DNA from: an uncultured bacterium
Lineage (GTDB): Bacteria; Verrucomicrobiota; Kiritimatiellia; RFP12; UBA1067
DNA length: 5,665 nt
Assembly: GCA_946401765.1 (NCBI GenBank)
Contig: CAMIVJ010000205.1
Span: 1 to 5,665, forward strand
Direction: 5' to 3'
A program made the translations under genes and the position numbers. This document shows positions 1 to 5,665 of this stretch, in pieces. Numbering within the stretch: the stretch's first letter is position 1; each line of letters begins with the position of its first letter. The notes beneath the pieces are model-generated. The model did no database searches. It was not told the DNA's origin and was given only the letters and a program-made list of their open reading frames with translations.

Positions 1-1391
1 AGAAAAGCCGCACCACGGTCAAGACAGAGGTGGTGGCCGGCATAACCACGTTCATGACGATGGCGTACATCCTCGCCGTGAACCCGAACATACTATCCGC
101 GGCCGGCATTCCGCGCGGCGGCGTGTTCGTGGCCACGGCCGTGGCGGCGGTGGTGGGCACGCTCCTGATGGCGTTCATGTCGAACTACCCGTTCGTGCTT
201 GCGCCGGGCATGGGGCTCAACGCGTTCCTCACGTACGGCGTGGTGCTGGGGATGGGATACAGCTGGCAGTTTGCGCTTCTTGCGGTGTTCGTGGAGGGTC
301 TGGTGTTCCTTGCGCTGTCGCTCACGCCGGTGCGGGAGGGAATATTCAACGCCATCCCGTTCTGCCTGAAGAAGGCGGTAGCGGCCGGAATAGGCTTGTT
401 CATCTGCCTTATTGCGATGAAGACGGCCGGGATCGTCGTTGCCAACCAGGCCACGCTGATCTCGCTTGTGAAGTTCCGCGAGGTCTCCTTCCACACGCAC
501 GGGATATGCGCCGTTCTGGCGCTCGTCGGCACGGTGTTCACCGGTTTGATGCTCGTGAAGGGCCTCAAGGGCGCGATCCTCTTCGGAATCCTCTTCACGT
601 GGGGGCTGGGCATGGCCGCGCAGGCGTGCGGCGTGTATGTGCCGGATCCTGCAAACAGCTTCTTCTCGCTCTATCCCGACTTCTCGGTCAGGGGCCTCGC
701 GCAGAACTTCACCGAGTTCGGCGGCACTGTGGGCGCGCTCTTCAACCCCGACGCCTGGACGTTCACGAAGGACGGTGCCGTCGTAAAGTCCGGCTGGACG
801 CTCGTCAAGACGCTCGACTTCTTCGTGGTGATGTTCGCGTTCTTCTTCGTGGACCTCTTCGACACCCTGGGCACGCTCATCGGCGTCTCGATGAAGGGCG
901 GGTTCCTCGACAAGGAAGGCAGGCTGCCGCGCATCTCCGGCGCGCTTTGCGCCGACTCCATCGCCACCTCCGTCGGCGCGGTGTTCGGCACCTCCACCAC
1001 GACGACGTTCGTCGAGTCGGCCTCAGGCGTCATGGCAGGCGGCAAGACCGGCCTCACCGCCGTCACCTCGGCCGCGCTCTTCGCGCTCGCGATCGTGTTT
1101 GCGCCTGTGTTCCTCGCGATTCCCGGATTCGCGACGGCTCCCGCTCTCATCATAGTCGGCTACATGATGCTTTCGTCGTGCGCCGACGTGAACTGGAGCG
1201 ACGCCGGCGAGGCCGTGCCCGCGTTCCTCGCCGTCGCCGCGATGCCGTTCACCTACTCGATATCGGAGGGCATCATGTTCGGCGTCATCGCGTACACGGT
1301 GATCAACGCCTGCGCCGGAAACTTCAGGCGCATCCACTGGATCATGTACGTTCTCACGGCCCTCTTCATCGCGAAGTACGCGCTGATGTAG
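1..1391 (+). CDS. NCS2 purine permease, AzgA/PbuG type (5' end cut by window)
   Basis: Inner-membrane, probably proton-coupled importer of purine bases (adenine, guanine or hypoxanthine) for salvage. The frame is open from base 3 and has no start in the window. The residues encoded before the GTG at 30 (KSRTTVKTE) already match the conserved AzgA N-terminus, so that GTG is not the start and perhaps 10-20 residues are missing. Numbered from the GTG, family hallmarks are NYPFVLAPGMGLNAF near residues 52-66, GMGYSWQFALLAVFVEGLVF just after, FVDLFDTLGTLIG with D275 and D278, and GTSTTTTFVES with E329. Hydrophobic segments run through to the C-terminus, as in a 12-14 TM transporter. The visible length of about 462 residues fits the family. 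It is followed 75 bases later by a UraA-type permease, probably in the same operon. The exact substrate (adenine versus guanine/hypoxanthine) cannot be read from the sequence. Confidence 0.95.
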   Translation, partial: KSRTTVKTEVVAGITTFMTMAYILAVNPNILSAAGIPRGGVFVATAVAAVVGTLLMAFMSNYPFVLAPGMGLNAFLTYGVVLGMGYSWQFALLAVFVEGLVFLALSLTPVREGIFNAIPFCLKKAVAAGIGLFICLIAMKTAGIVVANQATLISLVKFREVSFHTHGICAVLALVGTVFTGLMLVKGLKGAILFGILFTWGLGMAAQACGVYVPDPANSFFSLYPDFSVRGLAQNFTEFGGTVGALFNPDAWTFTKDGAVVKSGWTLVKTLDFFVVMFAFFFVDLFDTLGTLIGVSMKGGFLDKEGRLPRISGALCADSIATSVGAVFGTSTTTTFVESASGVMAGGKTGLTAVTSAALFALAIVFAPVFLAIPGFATAPALIIVGYMMLSSCADVNWSDAGEAVPAFLAVAAMPFTYSISEGIMFGVIAYTVINACAGNFRRIHWIMYVLTALFIAKYALM

Positions 1392-1411
1392 GGGCGTTCC
1401 CCGGCAGGGGA
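1391..1411 (+). other. Small GC hairpin(s) after the purine permease stop
   Basis: Directly after the TAG stop, TCCCC (1398-1402) can pair with GGGGA (1407-1411) around a GGCA loop. The same CCCC can instead pair with GGGG at 1391-1394 around CGTT. The two stems are mutually exclusive. No run of T follows, so this is not a standard intrinsic terminator. It could protect the upstream message from 3' decay or be chance in GC-rich DNA. The rest of the gap up to 1453 shows no clear promoter. Confidence 0.25.
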
Positions 1412-1453
1412 TGGCATCGTGAATCTTTGAAGCAGGCGAATCGTCAACGAACA

Positions 1454-1460
1454 AAGGAGG
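1454..1460 (+). promoter_or_regulatory. Strong ribosome binding site for the uracil-type permease
   Basis: AAGGAGG lies 6 bases before the ATG at 1467 and is a near-perfect Shine-Dalgarno. It fixes the start at 1467 and so shows that the unusual N-terminal domain of this permease is translated as part of the protein, rather than being an artefact of choosing too early a start. Confidence 0.85.
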
Positions 1461-1466
1461 AAAGCA

Positions 1467-3101
1467 ATGGCTACACAAAATGCAAGCTCGTGGACGCTGG
1501 CGCAGCTGATAATGGCTGCCGAGCGCTTCACGTTCGAGGACGGCAGGGCGGACATAAACGAGACAAAGGCGCTGATCGGTCTCGTGCATCCGTTTGCCGA
1601 GATGGATACGGATCTGGCAGCCTTCGAGAGGCTGCTCGTGGCAATAGCCGAGGATGGCGTCGTCACTGACGAGGAGTCCGCCGATCTCGCAGCGGCCATC
1701 GCCAGCCTCCGCAGGAAGTTCCAGTCGTCCGACGCAGTCTACGACGCGCGGACTCTCGGCCTTCCAAAGATGGGCCTCCTCGGCGTGCAGCACATGTTCG
1801 CCATGTTCGGCGCGACGATTCTCGTGCCGATACTGACGGGCCTCTCGCCCAGCGCCACCTTGCTGTGGGCGGGCCTTGGCACGCTGCTCTTCCATCTCGT
1901 CACCAAGCGGATCGTGCCGGCGTTTCTGGGATCGTCGTTCGCCTATCTCGCCGGCTACTTCACGCTCGCGGGCCTGGCGGGCACGGCTGGATACGAGAAC
2001 TGCTCGAAGCAGGTCATGCTCCAGTACGCATGCCTCGGCGTGGCGTCGTCGTCGCTCGTCTACTTCATAGTGGCCGGTTTCGTGAAGGCATGCGGCGTGA
2101 AGACGGTGATGAAGTTCTTCCCGCCTGTGGTCACGGGCCCGATCATCGTCGGTATCGGGCTTGTGCTCGCGCCTGTCGCCATCAACAGCTGCACTACCTG
2201 CTGGCCTGTGGCCATTGTTGCGATCATTACGGTGATCGCGTTCTCGATCTTCGGGCGCGGCATGTTCAAGATCATTCCGATACTGATGGGCGTCGTGTTC
2301 TCGTATGCGGCGGCCGTGATCTTCGGCAAGCTCGGCTGGTGCGACGCGATAGACTACAAGGCTGTGGCCGACGCGGCGTGGATCGGGCTTCCCGTGAAGA
2401 TGGAGAACACGGTGTTCCCGCTCCTTTCAAACCCCGACTGGGGCAAGATCCTCAGCGCCGTGGCCATCGTCTTCCCGCTGGCGTTCGCGACGATCATGGA
2501 GCACGTGGGCGACGTCTCGGCCATCAGCTCCACGGTGAAGCGCAACTTCTTCGAGAATCCAGGCCTGCACCGCACGATGCTGGGCGACGGCCTCGCAACG
2601 TGCCTCGCCTCGCTCTTCGGAGCCCCGGCAAATACGACGTACGGCGAGAACACCGGCGTCCTCTCCCTTTCCCGCGTGTACGATCCGAGGGTCATCCGCA
2701 TTGCCGCATGCCTCGCGATCCTCGTCTCGTTCTGCCCGAAGTTCTCCACGTTCATCGGCACCATCCCCGGCGCGACGATCGGCGGCGTGTCGTTCATCCT
2801 CTACGGAATGATCTCCGCAGTTGGCGTGCGGAACCTCGTTGAGAGCCAGGTGGACCTCGGCAAGGGGCGCAACATGCTCATAGCGGCGCTGATCCTCGTG
2901 CTCACGCTCGGCATCACGTTCTCGAAGGCCGGCGCTGTCGCCTTCACGCTCGGCTCTCTCAAGATATCGCTTTCCGGCCTCGCCATCGGCGCGATCATGG
3001 GCATTTTGCTGAACGCGATTCTGCCCGGAAAGGACTACTCCTTCTCCGAAAGCGCGCCGACGATCAAGGACGCCGACCGCTTCGGCGGCGTGAAGGACTG
3101 A
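1467..3101 (+). CDS. uraA: Uracil/xanthine permease family (NCS2/NAT, UraA-like) with extra N-terminal domain
   Basis: Inner-membrane nucleobase:proton symporter, most likely for uracil. The 544 residues exceed the usual ~430 because about 90 extra residues precede the transporter, which begins near residue 97. The core aligns closely with E. coli UraA: the QHMFAMFGAT start of TM1 (from Q108), LGSSFAY with F158 (UraA F73), MEHVGD with E345 (UraA E241), NPGLHRTM, and NTTYGENTGV with Y392 and E394 (UraA Y288, E290). The two substrate-binding glutamates are 49 residues apart, as in E. coli. Glutamate rather than glutamine opening the NAT motif favours uracil over xanthine. Two differences are D349 at the position of UraA H245, and S402 where the NAT motif usually has Thr. 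The strong Shine-Dalgarno supports the start. It is probably co-transcribed with the upstream purine permease, and hemB follows closely. Confidence 0.95.
   Translation: MATQNASSWTLAQLIMAAERFTFEDGRADINETKALIGLVHPFAEMDTDLAAFERLLVAIAEDGVVTDEESADLAAAIASLRRKFQSSDAVYDARTLGLPKMGLLGVQHMFAMFGATILVPILTGLSPSATLLWAGLGTLLFHLVTKRIVPAFLGSSFAYLAGYFTLAGLAGTAGYENCSKQVMLQYACLGVASSSLVYFIVAGFVKACGVKTVMKFFPPVVTGPIIVGIGLVLAPVAINSCTTCWPVAIVAIITVIAFSIFGRGMFKIIPILMGVVFSYAAAVIFGKLGWCDAIDYKAVADAAWIGLPVKMENTVFPLLSNPDWGKILSAVAIVFPLAFATIMEHVGDVSAISSTVKRNFFENPGLHRTMLGDGLATCLASLFGAPANTTYGENTGVLSLSRVYDPRVIRIAACLAILVSFCPKFSTFIGTIPGATIGGVSFILYGMISAVGVRNLVESQVDLGKGRNMLIAALILVLTLGITFSKAGAVAFTLGSLKISLSGLAIGAIMGILLNAILPGKDYSFSESAPTIKDADRFGGVKD
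1500..1721 (+). other. N-terminal TerB-like/EF-hand-like helical domain of the uracil permease
   Basis: Residues about 12-85 of the permease are soluble, acidic and helical, and lie before the first membrane segment, so they should face the cytoplasm. They contain two similar units 38 residues apart, each with the pattern E-D-G-x5-E: D25-G26...E32, followed by a hydrophobic helix (KALIGLV), and D63-G64...E70, followed by another (ADLAAAI). The DG-x5-E-then-helix pattern resembles TerB-like and EF-hand-like domains. Metal binding or a sensing role is inference only. Canonical UraA lacks this region. Confidence 0.5.
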
Positions 3102-3106
3102 CGCAC

Positions 3107-3124
3107 CCGCCGCGCATGCGGCGG
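3107..3124 (+). other. Perfect 7-bp GC hairpin between permease and hemB
   Basis: CCGCCGC (3107-3113) and GCGGCGG (3118-3124) are exact inverse complements around a GCAT loop, 5 bases after the permease stop. All seven pairs are G-C. No T-run follows, so it is not a classical intrinsic terminator; it could be a 3' stabiliser, an attenuating structure, or part of a translation control. The most upstream in-frame hemB ATG (3116) has its A and T in the loop and its G in the stem, which makes that ATG a poor start. Confidence 0.5.
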
Positions 3125-3148
3125 CAGACACCGAAAAGAATGCAGGAA

Positions 3149-4141
3149 ATGAACGGATATCCAGAAGTGAGACTGCGCCGGATGAGGCGCACGGCCGCCA
3201 TACGCGACATGTTCGCCATGCCCACGCCCGGCCCCGAGAAGTTCATATGGCCCGTCTTCGTGGCGCTAGGCTCTGGCCGCCGTGAGGCGATCGCCTCGAT
3301 GCCGAACCAGTACCGGTACTCGGCCGACGAGCTCGTGAAGGCGCTCGCGCCTGTCGTCGCCCAGGGCGTGAAGAGCGTGCTGCTCTTCGGCGTGCCCGGC
3401 GATGGCGCCGACGAGGGCAAGGACGAATGCGGCACGTCAGCGGCCGATCCGCACGGCGTGGTGCAGCGCGCGATTCCTGTTCTGCGCGCCGCCTATCCCG
3501 AGCTCGTGATATTCACCGACGTGTGCCTTTGCGCGTACACGAGCCACGGACACTGCGGCCCGCGCGACGCCGACGGCGACGTCGACAACGACGCCGCATG
3601 CGAGATGCTAGCCCGCGTGGCCGTGAGCCATGCGCGCGCGGGCGCGGACGGCGTGGCGCCGAGCGCGATGATGGACGGGCAGGTTGCCGCGATCCGCCGC
3701 GCGCTCGACGAGGAAGGTTTCACAAAGACGCTTCTCGTTTCCTACTCCACGAAGTTCGCCTCGCAGATGTACGGTCCGTTCCGCGACGCCGAAGGCTCGG
3801 CTCCGGGCCATGGCGACCGCCAGGGCTACCAGGCGAGCGCGCGCGATCCCCGCACCGCGCTGCGCGAGTCGGTTCTCGACGAGGCCGAAGGCGCGGACGC
3901 GCTGATGGTCAAGCCCGCGCTCTTCTACCTCGACATGATCCGCGAAGTGTCGCAGCGCACGCTCCTCCCGGTCATGGCATACAATGTTTCTGGCGAATAC
4001 TCGATGATCCATGCGGCCGCAGCCGCAGGCTATTGCGATCTATACGCCACCGCCCGCGAGTCGCTCGACGCGATATTCCGCGCCGGCGCCACGCAGGTGA
4101 TCTCCTATTGGGCGCCTTTCTACGGCAGAATATACCCGTGA
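3149..4141 (+). CDS. hemB: Delta-aminolevulinic acid dehydratase (porphobilinogen synthase)
   Basis: Cytoplasmic enzyme that condenses two 5-aminolevulinate molecules into porphobilinogen, the first common pyrrole of haem and other tetrapyrroles. With the start chosen here (330 residues; E. coli HemB is about 324) the active-site lysines are K202 in YSTKFAS and K255 in MVKPALFYLD. The zinc-site cysteines are C126, C128 and C136 in DVCLCAYTSHGHCG, marking the Cys-rich zinc-dependent type. APSAMMDGQV, YGPFRDA and AYNVSGEY are also typical. Three in-frame ATGs compete: 3116, 3140 and 3149. The first lies in a hairpin without a usable Shine-Dalgarno. The last gives MNGYPEVRLRRMRR, which is family-like, with purine-rich GAAAAGAA 8 bases upstream, so I prefer it. 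No site is strong, and hemB may depend on translation from the permease upstream. No terminator is evident after the stop. Confidence 0.96.
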   Translation: MNGYPEVRLRRMRRTAAIRDMFAMPTPGPEKFIWPVFVALGSGRREAIASMPNQYRYSADELVKALAPVVAQGVKSVLLFGVPGDGADEGKDECGTSAADPHGVVQRAIPVLRAAYPELVIFTDVCLCAYTSHGHCGPRDADGDVDNDAACEMLARVAVSHARAGADGVAPSAMMDGQVAAIRRALDEEGFTKTLLVSYSTKFASQMYGPFRDAEGSAPGHGDRQGYQASARDPRTALRESVLDEAEGADALMVKPALFYLDMIREVSQRTLLPVMAYNVSGEYSMIHAAAAAGYCDLYATARESLDAIFRAGATQVISYWAPFYGRIYP

Positions 4142-4164
4142 GCGTGGTACTCCTGCGGCGCGGC

Positions 4165-4194
4165 TTGCAAGTGTGAAAGCGAATTTGGTAGAAT
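4165..4194 (+). promoter_or_regulatory. Sigma-70-type promoter with extended -10 for the flavoprotein gene
   Basis: TTGCAA (4165-4170; 4 of 6 matches to TTGACA) is followed after 18 bases by TAGAAT (4189-4194; 5 of 6 matches to TATAAT). TG at 4186-4187 plus one base before the -10 makes an extended -10. The patch is AT-rich against its GC-rich surroundings. Transcription would start near 4201, giving a leader of about 24 bases. This suggests the flavoprotein gene is transcribed independently of hemB. Confidence 0.6.
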
Positions 4195-4211
4195 ATTGAG
4201 AACGCACATCA

Positions 4212-4218
4212 AAGAGGA
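4212..4218 (+). promoter_or_regulatory. Ribosome binding site for the FAD-dependent oxidoreductase
   Basis: AAGAGGA lies 6 bases before the ATG at 4225, a good Shine-Dalgarno at good spacing. It supports a start that includes the complete signal peptide. Confidence 0.75.
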
Positions 4219-4224
4219 CGAAAA

Positions 4225-4314
4225 ATGAAGATCAGCAAGCGCGAGTTTTTGAAGAGGCTTGGAATCGGCGGCGCGGCGCTGGTGGGCGCACCGCTTGCGG
4301 CGGATGCGCCCGCG
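4225..4314 (+). other. Tat-like signal peptide with KR instead of RR
   Basis: The start of the oxidoreductase reads S4-K5-R6-E7-F8-L9-K10, matching the Tat consensus S-R-R-x-F-L-K except for lysine in the first arginine position. A moderately hydrophobic stretch (L12 to A26, with GIGGAALVGA) follows, then Ala-rich candidate cleavage sites at A26-D-A28 and A28-P-A30. A folded FAD protein is a typical Tat cargo. KR signals are known but rare, as in Salmonella TtrB. Cleavage versus membrane anchoring cannot be decided. Confidence 0.6.
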
Positions 4315-5664
4315 AAGACGCGCAGCGGACTGCCGCCCGGCTCGATAGGCGACCCTGACAACGTCTGGTTCGGACGCAACATCTTCCCCCTCAACCACAC
4401 GATCGAGGACGTGCCAAGCTGCTCCCTTCAGGGCGGCAAGGTGATGTGCCCCGCGCGCGAGATTCCCATCTTCCACACGGCGGACGTCGTGGTGGTGGGC
4501 GGTGGCCCTGCCGGATTCGCCGCCGCCATCGCTTCGGCTCGCGCCGGCGCGAAGACCGCGCTCGTCGAGCGCTACGGATCTCTTGGCGGGCTCTTCACCA
4601 ACGGCATGGTGCTCATCATGCTCTGCACGTCGGCGCGCGAGAACGGCAAGTGGCGGCTCGTGACGCGCGGCCTCGCAGAGGAGTTCGCCGACCGCGCTGC
4701 GGCGCTCGGGCCGTATTCGTGCAGACCGCGCCCGGCCGACATCACGACGCGCCACTGGCAGCCCACGGTTGACCCCGAGGCGGCGAAGTACCTGATGGAC
4801 ACGATGGTGGCCGAGGCGAAGGTGGACATGTTCTTCCACTCGTGGGGCGTCGATGTGGTGCAGGACGGAAACAAGGTGATCGGCGTCGTCTTTGAGTCCA
4901 AGCAGGGCAAGCAGGCCATCCTCGCAAAGCAGGTGGTGGACTGCACGGGCGACGCAGACGTGCTCTTTCAGGCAGGCGGCGACTATCGCCAGATCACCCA
5001 CGCGATAGGCCACGTGGTGCGCCTGGGGAACATGGACCGCATCACGGCCAAGGCACCGCCGAAGGACGCGAACGGCAAGCCGAAGCGCGGCGTGCTGGGG
5101 CGCTGGCCGATGCGCTCCAACGAGTCCAATCCAAGCACCTGGTGGGGCAACTACGGAACTGGTCCGAAGGGCAACGGCCTTGACGTGCGCGACCTCACGG
5201 CGGCGGAGATCGAGTTCCGCAAGAAGTGGTGGGAGCATGTGGCCGCAATGCGCCAGGAACCTGGATGGGAGAAGGTGTTCATCGCGAACACATGCTCGCA
5301 GATAGGTCCGCGCGCCTCGCGCCTCATAGACGCCGAGCTGATTGTCGATCGCGCTCTCCTGCGCGGAAAGTTCAAGCCGGAGGACTCTGTGGGCATGTTC
5401 GGCGCGGACGGCCGCCATGCGGCGTTCCAGGTGCCGTACCGCTCGATCGTTCCGAAGGGCGTGGAGAACGTGCTGTGCGCAGGCCGCATGCTCGGTTCGC
5501 CCGACACGATCGACACCTTCCGCCTCATCTGCCCCTGCTTCGTCACCGGCCAGGCGGCAGGCGTCGCGGCCGCGCTCGCCGCGAAGAAGGGCTGCACGCC
5601 GCGCGCGCTGGACGTCACCGCTCTCCAGCGCGAGCTCGAACGCCAGAAGGCATGTCTCGCGTGA
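4225..5664 (+). CDS. FAD-dependent oxidoreductase (FAD_oxidored, PF12831-like) with Tat-like signal peptide
   Basis: Probable exported flavoprotein of 479 residues; its substrate is not identifiable. Residues 1-30 form a Tat-type signal. A linker of about 55 residues follows, then the Rossmann dinucleotide site: VVVVGGGPAGFAAA with G92-x-G94-x-x-G97 and E115 ending the second strand (LVERYGSLGG), expected to bind the FAD ribose. Family-type motifs follow: VVDCTGDAD at about 237-245, the GPRASRLI segment (G361, R363, S365, R366), PYRSIVPKGVENVLCAGRM, and the C-terminal FRLICPCFVTGQAAGVAAALA, which closes the FAD site. C436 and C438 form a C-P-C where relatives more often have MPTC. Length and both ends are normal and the stop is in the window. 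It has its own promoter and Shine-Dalgarno. Fumarate reductase-like or other flavin dehydrogenase roles are possible, but no haem or iron-sulfur motif is present. Confidence 0.9.
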   Translation: MKISKREFLKRLGIGGAALVGAPLAADAPAKTRSGLPPGSIGDPDNVWFGRNIFPLNHTIEDVPSCSLQGGKVMCPAREIPIFHTADVVVVGGGPAGFAAAIASARAGAKTALVERYGSLGGLFTNGMVLIMLCTSARENGKWRLVTRGLAEEFADRAAALGPYSCRPRPADITTRHWQPTVDPEAAKYLMDTMVAEAKVDMFFHSWGVDVVQDGNKVIGVVFESKQGKQAILAKQVVDCTGDADVLFQAGGDYRQITHAIGHVVRLGNMDRITAKAPPKDANGKPKRGVLGRWPMRSNESNPSTWWGNYGTGPKGNGLDVRDLTAAEIEFRKKWWEHVAAMRQEPGWEKVFIANTCSQIGPRASRLIDAELIVDRALLRGKFKPEDSVGMFGADGRHAAFQVPYRSIVPKGVENVLCAGRMLGSPDTIDTFRLICPCFVTGQAAGVAAALAAKKGCTPRALDVTALQRELERQKACLA

Positions 5665-5665
5665 G

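Noticed and set aside
30..32. GTG as the start of the purine permease
   Set aside because: The frame continues upstream to the window edge with family-conserved residues (TTVKTE), so the true start is outside the window.
1392..1453. Purine riboswitch or promoter before the uracil permease
   Set aside because: Too short for a purine aptamer. Neither the conserved core nor a -35/-10 pair is visible.
506..1669. 387-codon plus-strand frame overlapping both permeases
   Set aside because: Very Arg-rich translation out of frame with two well-supported transporters; a shadow of GC-rich coding.
1023..1895. 290-codon minus-strand frame across the permease junction
   Set aside because: Arg/Glu/His-rich low-complexity product typical of a shadow frame. 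It overlaps two confident genes and has no plausible ribosome binding site.
1865..2842. 325-codon plus-strand frame inside the uracil permease
   Set aside because: Arg/His-rich shadow frame with no family resemblance, inside a gene whose own frame matches UraA throughout.
4142..4164. Intrinsic terminator after hemB
   Set aside because: No convincing inverted repeat and no T-run in this stretch.
3427..4176. 249-codon plus-strand frame overlapping hemB
   Set aside because: Almost entirely Arg-rich, out of frame with the catalytic motifs of HemB; a shadow.
4120..5418. 432-codon open frame on the minus strand opposite the oxidoreductase
   Set aside because: Its product is rich in Arg, His and Ala, with no recognisable domain. 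It lies antisense to a gene with clear family motifs and is explained by GC-rich codon bias.

Overview
The window is a GC-rich (about 60% or more by eye), densely coding bacterial segment. All four genes lie on the + strand: (1) the 3' part of an AzgA-type NCS2 purine permease, cut by the left edge; (2) a complete UraA/PyrP-type nucleobase permease with an unusual extra N-terminal cytoplasmic domain; (3) hemB, delta-aminolevulinic acid dehydratase (porphobilinogen synthase); and (4) a complete FAD-dependent oxidoreductase of the FAD_oxidored (PF12831-like) type with a Tat-like signal peptide, whose stop codon is one base from the right edge.

Nothing in the sequence names the organism. GC-rich composition together with an exported PF12831-type flavoprotein fits the Verrucomicrobiota/Kiritimatiellota/Lentisphaerota/Planctomycetota group, where such proteins are numerous. 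This is a weak inference. There are no rRNA or tRNA genes, mobile elements or phage genes.

Layout. The two permeases are 75 bases apart, with a strong Shine-Dalgarno before the second, and look co-transcribed. They come from the two different branches of nucleobase transport (AzgA-like for purines, UraA-like for uracil/xanthine), so together they could salvage both base classes. hemB follows within 50 bases. The gap holds a perfect 7-bp GC hairpin that overlaps the most upstream possible hemB ATG, which argues for a downstream hemB start and suggests a control or processing point. The 83-base gap after hemB contains a convincing sigma-70-type promoter with an extended -10, so the flavoprotein gene is probably its own transcription unit.

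How the genes work together: the permeases import purine and pyrimidine bases and hemB makes porphobilinogen for tetrapyrroles. No direct biochemical link between them is visible. The flavoprotein is probably exported folded with its FAD, and its substrate is unknown. I see no clear novel multi-gene system. The most unusual items are the TerB-like/EF-hand-like domain fused to the uracil permease, the KR (not RR) Tat motif, and the intergenic hairpin before hemB.
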